In this document: positions 9,518-18,172 of the stretch, piece by piece
Numbering within the stretch: the stretch's first letter is position 1
Layout: every line of letters begins with the position of its first letter
Assembly (NCBI RefSeq): GCF_014696875.1
Contig: NZ_JACJQV010000175.1
Span: 1 to 42,536, forward strand
Origin: Microcystis wesenbergii FACHB-1317
Lineage (GTDB): Bacteria > Cyanobacteriota > Cyanobacteriia > Cyanobacteriales > Microcystaceae
Direction: 5' to 3'
DNA length: 42,536 bases
Translations under genes and position numbers: made by a program
The notes under the pieces: model-generated
What the model was told of the DNA's origin: nothing
What the model saw: the letters and a program-made list of their open reading frames with translations, nothing else
Database searches by the model: none

Positions 9518-9634
9518 GTGGCGTTTGGGGGGTAGAACCATCTAAAAGCTTGGATTGAGTGATAAAATCGGGAGTAACGCCCAATTTTAGCCGAGATTTT
9601 CCCTTTAAAAATCCCAACTTAGTAGATTTATAAA
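9518..9634 (+). repeat. Dispersed intergenic repeat, copy 2
   Basis: Same core as the repeat at 25-207 and, inverted, at 12246-12393. The ends here are short inverted repeats, ATCTACTAAGT on the left and ACTTAGTAGAT on the right, which suggests a shorter and perhaps complete MITE-like version of about 117 bp. It lies between narB and the next gene on the same strand. Confidence 0.75.
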
Positions 9635-9721
9635 AGTGAGATGCAGCCTATTTAATTCTCAGGAAAAAGCCTGTATAATGATAGCTATAGTTCGATTCTT
9701 ACCGCAAGATTATACATATCT

Positions 9722-10297
9722 ATGGCTAAGTCCAAAAAACACAATCTGCAATGGATCAAAGAAACCCTCGATTTAAATCCAGATCATAACTGGAAATCTA
9801 GTCCGGGTAATAGTATTTTTGTAGCTGGTCGCGGCGCAGTTCGCTTTGAAGTTCCTCAAGATTGGCATTTTGAACCCGATGATAATTCCTTTCGTTTTTT
9901 AGATAGAAAACCCCCCGATGATGATTGTCGTTTAGAGGTTTCCTATAATTTACTTCCCCCCGGAGATTGGAAAGAATTACCCCTAAAAGGAATGGTCAAA
10001 AAATTAGCTCGTGAAGATAGCCGTAATCCTCACGAAATCGGCGAAGTTATCCAAGAAAAACGCCAAACCGCACGCATTGTTTGGGTGCAAATTCAATTCA
10101 TCGACCCTCAAGAAAATCGGCCGGCTTATTCGCGTATTGCCGTGGGTATTGGTTCCGGGGTTCAATGTTTAATTACTATGGATTATTGGGTCGATGATGC
10201 GGAAAAATTCACCCCCGTCTGGGATACGGTTATCTCCTCGCTGGTCTTAGGTTTATACATTCGCGATCCCCGCAGCGGTTTAGCTTTCCCCGACTAA
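9722..10297 (+). CDS. Conserved protein of unknown function
   Basis: A 191-residue soluble protein with no signal peptide or membrane segment. It begins MAKSKKHNLQWIKETLDL and contains a beta-rich middle (AGRGAVRFEVPQDWHF, CRLEVSYNLLPPG) and a C-terminal DDAEKFTPVWDTVISSLVLG segment. I do not recognise a characterised family; it resembles proteins I would expect only in cyanobacteria. A TATAAT-like box is at 9673-9678 upstream. Its last 18 bases overlap the 3' end of the convergent hydrolase gene, so transcription of the two may interfere. Confidence 0.8.
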   Translation: MAKSKKHNLQWIKETLDLNPDHNWKSSPGNSIFVAGRGAVRFEVPQDWHFEPDDNSFRFLDRKPPDDDCRLEVSYNLLPPGDWKELPLKGMVKKLAREDSRNPHEIGEVIQEKRQTARIVWVQIQFIDPQENRPAYSRIAVGIGSGVQCLITMDYWVDDAEKFTPVWDTVISSLVLGLYIRDPRSGLAFPD

Positions 10298-11923
10298 AGG
10301 TAATAACAATTTTGCAGGAAAATTTCCTTGACAAAAAACCTTAATTGTGATAATAGAAAAATTGATCGCCCGACTTGCGTGGGGATAGCTGCCGGTTCCC
10401 GCATTGACGGGATGTGCGGGAAAGCAAGAGGCACTCAGACTTAAACGCAAGCTATGACCTTGAGGAATAGTGATAAAAGTGGCCTGCATGGCCATATTTA
10501 GGGGCAATTCGGGATTATTTACCCGTTTATAACCCTGAGTGATATTAAAAACTCGACCATCGGGGGTAACTTGAGAAACCACCGCACAGATATCGAAACT
10601 AACCGCGTCTGCTTGACAATAACAATCCAGACGGGGACTACCCAAAATCGTTAAATCTTTCTCTAGGGGGGGAGAAGTGTAGGTAATCACATCACTGCGA
10701 CAGTCTAGCATGGTGCGATCGAATATTCCCCCCGGTAGGGCGCTATGACCTCCTAAAGATGGGACCGGTCGCCAAGGATCGTGAACGATGGTATCCTCGA
10801 TCGCAGGTTCTAACAAAATCGCGCTTAATTTCCCCTCATCCTCGCGCAGATTGGCTAAACCTTGACTAGCAAGATAATAAATTTGCTGATTTTCTGTTGG
10901 AAATTTATCCAGATATTGCCATTGATTAGACCCCATTTGAAATAGATACATAGGAGGATTTTTTAATAACTCCACTTCCTGACCTTTTAAGAAATAATCA
11001 AACCATTGCAGCTGCATTTTATCCACGGGACTAATTGCCTGTTGACCATAATCTATCTCTCCTGCTTTTCTCCCCCAAGGTAGATGAGTCCAAGCACCAA
11101 TAATTAGCTGTTGGGGATAGATAGAACGCGCTTGCATTTCTTGGTATAAACTCAAAGTTCCCCGGAGATGAGGATCGAACCAACCTCCGATATGTAACAT
11201 CGGTAAATCGATATTTTTTAAAAGGTGTTGCGGTGATAAATTTTGCCAGTAGTCATCGGGAAGATAACGAGTAATCCAATCGTGATAAAAAGAATCGGCG
11301 GCTAAATCATGCAGAATCTGAGGAGAGGCAGCAACAGGATCAAAAAGGGGTAAATTTCGGGAAGCTACCCAGAGTTTTTGATAGGCAGTTTCGTCCCCTT
11401 TTAATCTTGCTGTTTCCGCCGCTAATTGTATTGCCCAAGCGAGATTATATTGTAAATTAAATGCTTCATTTTCATAGCCCCAATCTCGATATAAATCGTG
11501 AGCAATCATAGCTGGACAAATAGTTTTTAAAGCACCGTGACCATTAGCAGCCGCGTATAATTGGGTCATTCCCTGATAGGAAAAACCATACATTCCCACC
11601 ACACCCGTATTATTAGGAATAGTTAAAACCCATTCAATAGTTTCTAATCCGTCGCTAATTTCATGGGCAAATAAATTAAAATTTCCCGTCGAGTTTCCCC
11701 GGCCACGGACATCCTGAATTACCACAATATAACCCTGACGTGCATACCAGCTAGGATGGGCATAAACCACCGTAGAAGCGATCGCTTTTCCGTAGGGTTG
11801 TCGCATTAGTAAAATCGGAAAAGATTCCCGACTATCGGGACGATAAATATCGGCAGCTAAACTAATTCCATCTTTGGTGATCAAACTAGCTGTTTCTTTT
11901 TTTATCGGGTGGGGATTAAGCAT
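10280..11923 (-). CDS. CocE/NonD (S15) family hydrolase
   Basis: Alpha/beta hydrolase of the X-Pro dipeptidyl-peptidase/cocaine-esterase family, 547 residues. The nucleophile is S115 in YGFSYQG. The acid and base are the Asp in GGWFDPH and the His in GAWTHLPWG. The C-terminal jelly-roll domain (from about residue 400, with DRTMLDCRSDVITYTSPPL) is typical of the family. The oxyanion-hole Tyr is probably that of RQPYGK. Members hydrolyse acyl esters or amides (antibiotic acylases, glutaryl acylases, peptidases), so the substrate cannot be named. No signal peptide is seen, implying a cytoplasmic location. The gene is alone on its strand and overlaps its convergent neighbour by 18 bases. Confidence 0.9.
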   Translation of the reverse strand: MLNPHPIKKETASLITKDGISLAADIYRPDSRESFPILLMRQPYGKAIASTVVYAHPSWYARQGYIVVIQDVRGRGNSTGNFNLFAHEISDGLETIEWVLTIPNNTGVVGMYGFSYQGMTQLYAAANGHGALKTICPAMIAHDLYRDWGYENEAFNLQYNLAWAIQLAAETARLKGDETAYQKLWVASRNLPLFDPVAASPQILHDLAADSFYHDWITRYLPDDYWQNLSPQHLLKNIDLPMLHIGGWFDPHLRGTLSLYQEMQARSIYPQQLIIGAWTHLPWGRKAGEIDYGQQAISPVDKMQLQWFDYFLKGQEVELLKNPPMYLFQMGSNQWQYLDKFPTENQQIYYLASQGLANLREDEGKLSAILLEPAIEDTIVHDPWRPVPSLGGHSALPGGIFDRTMLDCRSDVITYTSPPLEKDLTILGSPRLDCYCQADAVSFDICAVVSQVTPDGRVFNITQGYKRVNNPELPLNMAMQATFITIPQGHSLRLSLSASCFPAHPVNAGTGSYPHASRAINFSIITIKVFCQGNFPAKLLLPLVGES

Positions 11924-12020
11924 TATTATCTCTTTCAGATAAAAAATACTGTCAGGTGGCTCAATTTAAGATTACTTTCAGTCTAGTATATAGCGTTTGT
12001 TGCAATCATGAGCTACATTG

Positions 12021-12150
12021 ACATCCTCACCGCAGATGAGGATAGGGATTATTCAGTTCAATAAAATTAACCGTAACTGCTGAGAGTGAACTCTTATCGG
12101 ATGTCTTTCGCTGTTAGATGAGTAATAAAACCATAGCCAACATCAATTAG
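12021..12150. mobile_element. Possible IS200/IS605-type end remnant
   Basis: A small hairpin, ATCCTCA (12023-12029) with TGAGGAT (12037-12043), preceded by TTGAC, resembles the imperfect hairpin often found at the ends of IS200/IS605 and tnpB elements. A second small hairpin (GAGTGAACTC) follows at about 12086. No tnpA or tnpB coding sequence remains. This is a resemblance only. It sits in the 530-base spacer between the hydrolase gene and the SRPBCC gene, the other half of which is a dispersed repeat copy. Confidence 0.25.
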
Positions 12151-12245
12151 GAACTAGCCCATCAAAGTATGGACTCTGAAGATTTTTATAACCCGTCAAG
12201 TCATTCGTCGTTTTACTTACCGAAGGCTGCATCTAATTTTTGTCA

Positions 12246-12393
12246 ATCTACTAAGTTGGGATTTTAAAAAAGAAACTCTCGGCTAAAATCGGGCGTTACT
12301 TGCGATTTTATGACTCAATCCATGCTTTTGGCGGTTTATACCCCCCCAAACGCCAGAGCGCATTAGATTAACTGTCAGATGCTTACAGGCGAT
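12246..12393 (-). repeat. Dispersed intergenic repeat, copy 3 (inverted)
   Basis: Reverse-orientation copy of the repeat at 25-207. It runs from AATCTACTAAGTTGGGATTT at the left through the conserved core to GCGCATTAG and GATGCTTAC at the right, so it shares the outer segments with copy 1 that copy 2 lacks. Confidence 0.75.
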
Positions 12394-12457
12394 TGTGCAG
12401 ATTTTTTGTACCAATTTAAGAGTCGCTGATAATTGCTGATTGTCAGTATTTCTGCAA

Positions 12458-12997
12458 ATGGGGGATGCAGCCCTTACAATAGAAGATTACCTGGATTATT
12501 TTTGCGGGGGGCAATCGGTGATTCTCAATTTTTCCCTAAGGATTGTAGCGGCCAAAGGCAGACTATTCTGTAAGTTTTCACTCTACAAAACCTATCGGGT
12601 GGTCAGTAGTGCCCCCGTCGATGTCCTCTGGCAAAAATTAATCAATGTGGCCGATGTCTCTTGGCATCCTTTGATCGCCAAGGCTGATGTTCCCTTGGGT
12701 TTAATCGCTAAACCGGGGTTAATCTATCAAGCTGTCACCCGTCTGACTCCCATTCCTATCCGGGTTTTCGTGGAAAATGTCCGCCCCGGGGAACTCCTCA
12801 GCCTCAGAGTTCTCGCTATCCCCGGCATGGAACAGAAAATGACCTACCAAGTGGAATCAACCCTCTGTGGTAGTTATATTTCCTATTCTGTCACCCTGCG
12901 GGGTTGGCTGTCCCCCTTTATCTGGTGGTTAAGTCGTCCCTATTTAGCCAAAGTCGCCGCCCAACTAGCTCACGCCGCCGAAGAATTAACGGCCTAA
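12458..12997 (+). CDS. SRPBCC-fold protein
   Basis: A protein of 179 residues from the ATG at 12458 (a TTG at 12440 would add six). From about residue 45, the segment YKTYRVVSSAPVDVLWQKLINVADVSWHP has the look of the START/SRPBCC (polyketide cyclase-like) fold, in which a hydrophobic cavity binds a lipid or small ligand. The segment SVTLRGWLSPFIWWLSRPYLAKVAAQLAHAAEEL is the long C-terminal helix typical of the fold. Ligand and role are unknown. No Shine-Dalgarno sequence is obvious before either start. It is followed 220 bases later by the acetolactate-synthase-like gene on the same strand. Confidence 0.75.
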   Translation: MGDAALTIEDYLDYFCGGQSVILNFSLRIVAAKGRLFCKFSLYKTYRVVSSAPVDVLWQKLINVADVSWHPLIAKADVPLGLIAKPGLIYQAVTRLTPIPIRVFVENVRPGELLSLRVLAIPGMEQKMTYQVESTLCGSYISYSVTLRGWLSPFIWWLSRPYLAKVAAQLAHAAEELTA

Positions 12998-13216
12998 AAA
13001 AAATTCTCCCCAATTGTGCTAATAAATAATCTGCCAAGGGTCAAGATTTAAGTCACAATGGTATATGGATAGACTTAAACAAAATTTTAGTCAGCTACAT
13101 TGGTACATATAGTCTACTGATATCATCCCGACGAGTTGAGCGCAACAACCTCAATCCGCCGGGATGAACTATCTCTAGAGACTTTACTGATGAAGTAAGC
13201 TCTACAGGAGGGAACT

Positions 13217-14869
13217 ATGGGGGAATTAAACACAGCCGAACTTCTAGTTAAATGTCTAGAGAATGAAGGGGTCGAGTATATTTTTGGGCTACCCGGGGAA
13301 GAAAACCTCGATGTTTTGGAAGCCCTAAAAAACTCCTCGATCAAATTTATCACCACCCGTCACGAACAGGGCGCCGCTTTTATGGCCGATGTCTATGGAC
13401 GCTTAACGGGAAAAGCGGGGGTTTGTCTCTCCACCCTAGGACCGGGGGCGACTAACCTGATGACAGGGGTAGCCGATGCTAACCTCGATGGGGCGCCCTT
13501 GGTGGCCATCACCGGCCAGGTGGGAACCGATCGGATGCACATTGAATCCCATCAATATCTGGATTTGGTGGCCATGTTCGCCCCGGTGACGAAATGGAAT
13601 AAACAGATCGTCCGGCCGGGTATCACCCCAGAAGTGGTACGGAGAGCCTTTAAAACCGCCCAAAGTGAGAAACCGGGGGCAGTTCATATCGATCTTCCCG
13701 AAAATATCGCCGCTATGGCTGCCGATGGTAGTCCTTTGCCCCTCGATAGTCAGGAAAAAGTTTACGCTTCCTATCGGACTTTGAATATGGCGGCGGCGGT
13801 GATTTCTAAAGCCAAAAATCCCTTGATTTTGGCGGGAAATGGGGCAATTCGCGCTAATGCTAGTGAGGCTTTAACGGAATTCGCCACGGCCTTGAATATC
13901 CCTGTGGCTAACACTTTTATGGGTAAGGGGGTGATTCCCTATACCCATCCTCTGGCTCTTTGGGCGGTAGGATTACAGCAACGGGATTTGATTAGTTGTG
14001 CCTTTGATCGCAGTGATTTAATTATCGCTGTTGGTTACGATTTAATCGAGTATTCCCCGAAAAAATGGAATCCAGACGGGAAATTACCGATTATTCACAT
14101 CGGCATGACTCCGGCGGAAATTGACAGCAGTTATGCGCCGGTGGTGGAAGTGGTGGGTGATATCACCGATTCTCTCATCGATATCCTCAAACGGGCCGAT
14201 CGCCAGAATAAACCAACTCCCGTCACCGCGGGATTAAAGACGGAAATTCGGGCCGATTACGAAACCTATGCCAATGATACGGGTTTTCCGATCAAGCCAC
14301 AAAAATTGATCTACGATCTGCGTCAGGTGATGGGACCGGAAGATATCGCCATTTCTGACGTGGGCGCTCATAAAATGTGGATGGCCCGTCAGTATCACTC
14401 CGATTGTCCCAATACTTGCATTATTTCTAACGGTTTCGCCGCTATGGGTATTGCTATCCCTGGTGCGATCGCCGCTAAGTTAGTTTATCCCGATAAGCGC
14501 ATTGTGGCGGTGACGGGAGACGGCGGTTTTATGATGAATTGTCAGGAATTGGAGACAGCTTTGCGGGTGGGAACTCCCTTCGTCACTCTCATCTTTAATG
14601 ATGGCGGTTACGGTTTAATCGAATGGAAGCAGTTAAACTATTTTGGGACATCTTCTTTTATTAAGTTTGGTAATCCCGATTTTGTTAAATTTGCCGAAAG
14701 TATGGGATTAAAAGGCTATCGGGTGGAATCTGCCCAGGATTTGATCCCGATCCTAGAGGATGCTTTCCGGCAAGATGTCCCTACGGTGATCGATGTTCCC
14801 GTCGATTACGGTGAAAATCTGCGTCTTTCCCAAAAATCGGGCGATTTAAGCTGTCAGATTTGGGAATAG
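13217..14869 (+). CDS. Acetolactate synthase-like ThDP enzyme
   Basis: Thiamin-diphosphate enzyme of the acetolactate synthase large-subunit family, 550 residues. It condenses two pyruvates (or pyruvate with 2-oxobutyrate) toward branched-chain amino acids or acetoin. The catalytic glutamate is in TTRHEQGAAFMAD. The ThDP/Mg motif GDGGFMMN...N is in the C-terminal domain, followed by DGGYGLIEWKQ. Domain order (pyrimidine, central, pyrophosphate) and length are normal. A strong Shine-Dalgarno (AGGAGGG, 13207-13213) fixes the ATG. The sequence looks closer to single-subunit AlsS-like enzymes than to IlvB, and no small-subunit gene is adjacent. Whether it is the biosynthetic or a catabolic type is not decided here. 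Confidence 0.9.
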   Translation: MGELNTAELLVKCLENEGVEYIFGLPGEENLDVLEALKNSSIKFITTRHEQGAAFMADVYGRLTGKAGVCLSTLGPGATNLMTGVADANLDGAPLVAITGQVGTDRMHIESHQYLDLVAMFAPVTKWNKQIVRPGITPEVVRRAFKTAQSEKPGAVHIDLPENIAAMAADGSPLPLDSQEKVYASYRTLNMAAAVISKAKNPLILAGNGAIRANASEALTEFATALNIPVANTFMGKGVIPYTHPLALWAVGLQQRDLISCAFDRSDLIIAVGYDLIEYSPKKWNPDGKLPIIHIGMTPAEIDSSYAPVVEVVGDITDSLIDILKRADRQNKPTPVTAGLKTEIRADYETYANDTGFPIKPQKLIYDLRQVMGPEDIAISDVGAHKMWMARQYHSDCPNTCIISNGFAAMGIAIPGAIAAKLVYPDKRIVAVTGDGGFMMNCQELETALRVGTPFVTLIFNDGGYGLIEWKQLNYFGTSSFIKFGNPDFVKFAESMGLKGYRVESAQDLIPILEDAFRQDVPTVIDVPVDYGENLRLSQKSGDLSCQIWE

Positions 14870-14891
14870 AAGTTGATAGCGTTGACAATCC

Positions 14892-14927
14892 CCAAAAAAA
14901 ATCCCCTAACTAAATCTCAGTTAGGGG
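14892..14927 (-). terminator. Intrinsic terminator of the DUF4912 gene
   Basis: Perfect 9-bp stem CCCCTAACT (14903-14911) with AGTTAGGGG (14919-14927) and a 7-base loop. Read on the minus strand the stem is followed by ATTTTTTT, the U-tract of a rho-independent terminator for the gene ending at 14969. On the plus strand the hairpin lies 33 bases after the acetolactate synthase stop but lacks a U-tract. Confidence 0.85.
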
Positions 14928-14968
14928 GAAGTAATTAGGTTGGCTTTGGTAACGTTAGAAAACCCAAT

Positions 14969-16216
14969 CTAGAACAACCATTCTAGAACCGCCTCATCTT
15001 TAGTGTTGGTATTGCGAGAGGGGGTTTCCCGGGTAAATTTCATGTGGATAGAACGATTTTGTTCACCATCGGCGGCCACGGCCATAATCGGATAATCGAT
15101 TAAACCATCTTGGAAGGACATCTGATAGCGGAAAGTGCCATCGGGATTGAGTTTAATCGGACGACCACCGATAGTTACGGTGGCATCGGGTTCGGTAGCA
15201 CCATAGACGATTAATTCGGCATCGGCAACTAACCAGAATTTGCGCGGACGTTGTAGGGTTTCCGAAGCGCCCATACCGATACCGGAAGCAGTTATGCCGA
15301 TACCGGAAGCGGTTAGTCCCGATACCGTGGGAACTGCCCACATACCAACTCCGGAGGGGAATACATAGGAACTGATCACTTCCGACATCGGTACGGAACC
15401 GGCGACGTGCTGCATGGAACCAAACAAGGAACCGGCCACCCGTAGGGCCTCCATATCGCCGACACTCTCGAAAATTTGGTCGTAGATGGGGCTAGTTGCC
15501 TTGCTTCCGGTGCTGCTGCCGTAGCGTTTGCTGGGGGGAACGAGTTCGTAAACAGTTTTACCCACCAGTTCTTCTTCCCAGTTAACGGTGACAAAAATAT
15601 CTTCAATCCAGTCGGAAGGATAGACGGGAGGAATCCGCACTAAAGGAGAACGGGCCAAAACTAACCAACGACCATCGGCACAACGATAACCGATATCGAT
15701 AACATAATCTCGATCGCTGACCGGAATCGGTAAATACCATTCCCGGGCCAATTCATCACAGAGATATTCTTGGACACTGTGGGCACCTTGGCTATTGAGA
15801 TCGATATCGGTAACATCATAAAGACGCAGGGCTAACTGTTGTCCCCCTTGACGACGGAGATCTTCTTTTGATTCGTTGGGGATATCCCAGTAAGCATAGG
15901 CCCACTGAGGATCGCGAGGTAGGAGGGTGATGCGATTTTCACCGTAGCCACCGGGCAGATCTCCTAAACCATCATCCACTGAACCTAGGATATCTTCGAT
16001 CGGGTGAGCTTGACCTAATTCAAATTTTGCTGCTTCCACTGGTTTTTCCTCTTTAATAATAGATTTAAAATTGCCGCTTACTCCCATAGCTTGGGTAATT
16101 GCCTCGATTAACTGCGTTTTCCGCATCCGACTGTAACGAGAGATGCTGTATTGACTGGCAACTCGTCGCAGTTGCCGCAAGGTCATCTCATCTAAGGGGG
16201 GGTATTCTGGATCCAT
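14969..16216 (-). CDS. DUF4912 protein with Rho N-terminal-like domain
   Basis: A 415-residue protein. Residues 1-50 (LDEMTLRQLRRVASQYSI, RMRKTQLIEAI) form the small helical domain seen at the N-terminus of transcription factor Rho, which binds nucleic acid in other proteins. From about residue 85 the DUF4912 domain follows (RITLLPRDPQWAYAYWDIP). After a glycine/serine-rich stretch with repeated SGIG units, a C-terminal immunoglobulin-like segment (LVADAELIVYGATEPDATVTIGG) is followed by a tail rich in charged residues. The family is widespread in cyanobacteria without a known function. The ATG at 16216 follows no clear Shine-Dalgarno sequence. It is a monocistronic unit with a clear terminator at 14892-14927. 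Confidence 0.88.
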   Translation of the reverse strand: MDPEYPPLDEMTLRQLRRVASQYSISRYSRMRKTQLIEAITQAMGVSGNFKSIIKEEKPVEAAKFELGQAHPIEDILGSVDDGLGDLPGGYGENRITLLPRDPQWAYAYWDIPNESKEDLRRQGGQQLALRLYDVTDIDLNSQGAHSVQEYLCDELAREWYLPIPVSDRDYVIDIGYRCADGRWLVLARSPLVRIPPVYPSDWIEDIFVTVNWEEELVGKTVYELVPPSKRYGSSTGSKATSPIYDQIFESVGDMEALRVAGSLFGSMQHVAGSVPMSEVISSYVFPSGVGMWAVPTVSGLTASGIGITASGIGMGASETLQRPRKFWLVADAELIVYGATEPDATVTIGGRPIKLNPDGTFRYQMSFQDGLIDYPIMAVAADGEQNRSIHMKFTRETPSRNTNTKDEAVLEWLF

Positions 16217-16503
16217 GAGTTGACGCTCTCCGATTAGTTACGACGGCAAATGTTTTTGGGCATTTGCAAAAGCAGTTATCTGGGTAATCCTTCTAACTAC
16301 TCATCGATTGCTGTGTGAACGAGAGATCCACTCGATGGGGATCAAGGGAATCGCTTGTTATAAATACCTATTAAACAGTAAGATTCCGATTTTGACCAAG
16401 TACATTGTCATGATTTCTTGACAAAACCGCCAAACCCTTGATCCCAAAGAGATTGTAATATCAGGAAGTTTTGATACGCTGTGCTGCCTTGAAACTGCAT
16501 AAG

Positions 16504-16525
16504 GAAATTTTAGTACAAATGCTCG
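16504..16525 (+). repeat. 22-bp dispersed repeat (also at 39331-39352)
   Basis: The 22 bases here, containing TTTTAGTACAAATGCTCG, recur exactly at 39331-39352, both times in plus-strand spacers ahead of genes and both followed by C-rich sequence and a stretch like CTCC. Chance identity of 22 bases is unlikely, so this is a further small repeat family. Confidence 0.6.
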
Positions 16526-16554
16526 CCGCTCCCCACTGTTTACTTAACAGTCTC

Positions 16555-16603
16555 CACTGATTACTGATCACTGATTACTGATTACTGATCACTGATCACT
16601 GAT
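16555..16603. repeat. Heptameric tandem repeat (TGATTAC/TGATCAC)
   Basis: Six to seven units of TGATTAC and TGATCAC in the spacer ahead of the histidine phosphatase gene. The rest of that 450-base spacer (16217-16668) holds only a small hairpin, GCAAATG/CATTTGC at 16246-16267, and a 22-bp dispersed repeat at 16504-16525. Confidence 0.8.
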
Positions 16604-16668
16604 TTGTACTCCGATCCCGATCGCCTGTAATCTGATATTGAGACTTTTAGTTAAGGAGACTGAACCGC

Positions 16669-18006
16669 TTGGCTACTCGTGTGATTATTGTTCGTCATGG
16701 ACAAAGCAGTTATAACGCAGAGCAGAAAATACAAGGTCGCAGTGATGGCTCGGTTTTGACAAAAAAAGGGCATCTGGACGCGGAAAAAGTAGGAAATGCC
16801 CTCAGTCAAATCGATATCGCCGCTTTTTACTGTAGTCCTCTCCAAAGAGCCAAATCTACTGCTGAGGTGATTCAGTCTCGTTTAAATCACTCTCCCGTCA
16901 TTCAACCCACTTCGCAGTTACTAGAAATCGATCTGCCTATCTGGGAAAATATGGTCAAAGAGGAGGTAAAAGCTCAATACCCCCAAGAATATCGAGATTG
17001 GCACCAAAAACCTCATGAATTTAAGATGATACTGCCCGATGGTCAAGAACATTATCCCGTTCTCTCCCTCTATCAACAAGCGCAGGATTTTTGGCGGGAA
17101 ATTATTCCCCAACACCAGGGTCAAACTATCCTCATTGTTGCCCATAACGGCATTAATCGCTGTTTAATCCTCAGTGCCATCGGTATTCCGGTTTCCTTAT
17201 ACCATTCCCTGCAACAATCTAACTGTTGCGTTAATGTTCTCAATTTTACGCGTGATTTTGGTGATCCTGTCCAGGTGGAATCCCTCAATCAAACGGCACA
17301 CCTAGGGATAGCTTTACCCCCACCACGTCCTCCTTTCCAAGGTTCTAGGCTGCTGCTGGTGCGTCACGGAGAAACCCAATGGAATCGGGATAAACGTTTT
17401 CAAGGTGTGCGCGATATTCCTCTCAATGATAATGGCAAAGCTCAAGCTGAGAAAGCCGCCGAATTTCTGCGAGAAACGGCGATCGATCACGCTGTCACCA
17501 GTCCTTTGTCCCGTCCCAAGGAAACTGCCCAAATTATCCTGCAATATCACCCCGATGTCACCTTAGATACCCAAGTAGATCTGACGGAAATCTGTCACGG
17601 ACTTTGGGAAGGTAAATTAGAGGAGGAAATTGAAGCGAGTTTCCCCGGGATGTTAGAAGACTGGAAAAATGCCCCAGAAACCGTGCAAATGCCGGAAGGG
17701 GAGAATTTACAGGAAGTTTGGGATCGAGCGATCGCTTGTTGGCAGCAAATCGTTAAAACCTATAGTAATAGTGATAGTCCTAAGACAATTATGGTAGTAG
17801 CTCACGATGCCATTAATAAGGTGATTCTTTGTTATTTATTGGGTTTAAAACCCGCTAATTTCTGGAATATTAAACAGGGAAATGGCGCGGTTAGTGTTAT
17901 CGATTATCCCAAAGGAGTTGACTCTCAACCGGTCTTGCAAGCAATTAATATTACCTCTCATCTAGGAGCGGGAATACTCGATCGCACGGCAGCTGGCGCT
18001 TTATAA
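16669..18006 (+). CDS. Two-domain histidine phosphatase (PGAM family)
   Basis: Two phosphoglycerate-mutase-like domains in tandem, 445 residues. The catalytic histidine motifs are IVRHGQSSYN near residue 8 and LVRHGETQWN near residue 227. The second conserved histidine of each domain is in VAHNGINR and VAHDAINK. Such double-domain proteins are typical of cyanobacteria; a related Synechocystis protein has been studied as a phosphoserine phosphatase, so the reaction could be phosphatase rather than mutase. The TTG start is supported by AAGGAG 12 bases upstream and by MATRVIIVRHG being the natural N-terminus. Conservation of both active sites suggests that both domains are active. It is transcribed alone, and heptamer repeats lie on either side. 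Confidence 0.9.
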   Translation: MATRVIIVRHGQSSYNAEQKIQGRSDGSVLTKKGHLDAEKVGNALSQIDIAAFYCSPLQRAKSTAEVIQSRLNHSPVIQPTSQLLEIDLPIWENMVKEEVKAQYPQEYRDWHQKPHEFKMILPDGQEHYPVLSLYQQAQDFWREIIPQHQGQTILIVAHNGINRCLILSAIGIPVSLYHSLQQSNCCVNVLNFTRDFGDPVQVESLNQTAHLGIALPPPRPPFQGSRLLLVRHGETQWNRDKRFQGVRDIPLNDNGKAQAEKAAEFLRETAIDHAVTSPLSRPKETAQIILQYHPDVTLDTQVDLTEICHGLWEGKLEEEIEASFPGMLEDWKNAPETVQMPEGENLQEVWDRAIACWQQIVKTYSNSDSPKTIMVVAHDAINKVILCYLLGLKPANFWNIKQGNGAVSVIDYPKGVDSQPVLQAINITSHLGAGILDRTAAGAL

Positions 18007-18052
18007 CAGTTATCAGTGATCAGTTATCAGTGGGTAAGTTATCAGTTATCAG
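18007..18052. repeat. Heptameric repeat array (TGATAAC family)
   Basis: Begins one base after the phosphatase stop codon and contains CAGTTATCAGTGATCAGTTA-type units, the complement of TGATAAC/TGATCAC. Confidence 0.75.
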
Positions 18053-18120
18053 ATTTGAGTTTTAAGTGAGCAGTATGTGGTAAGTGTGCAGTATTAAATA
18101 GCAGTTTCTTGCCATCTTTT

Positions 18121-18168
18121 CACTGATTACTGATCAGTAATCAGTGATCACTGATTACTGATTATCAG
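18121..18168. repeat. Heptameric repeat forming a 26-bp perfect palindrome
   Basis: Inverted arrangement of TGATTAC units. Positions 18121-18146 read the same on both strands (CACTGATTACTGA and its complement). It lies between the convergent phosphatase and PEP-CTERM genes and could act as a bidirectional transcription stop. Confidence 0.7.
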
Positions 18169-18172
18169 CCGG

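Noticed and set aside
13091-13125. NtcA-like site before the acetolactate-synthase-like gene
   Set aside because: GTA and TAC are nine bases apart rather than eight, and no -10 element fits.
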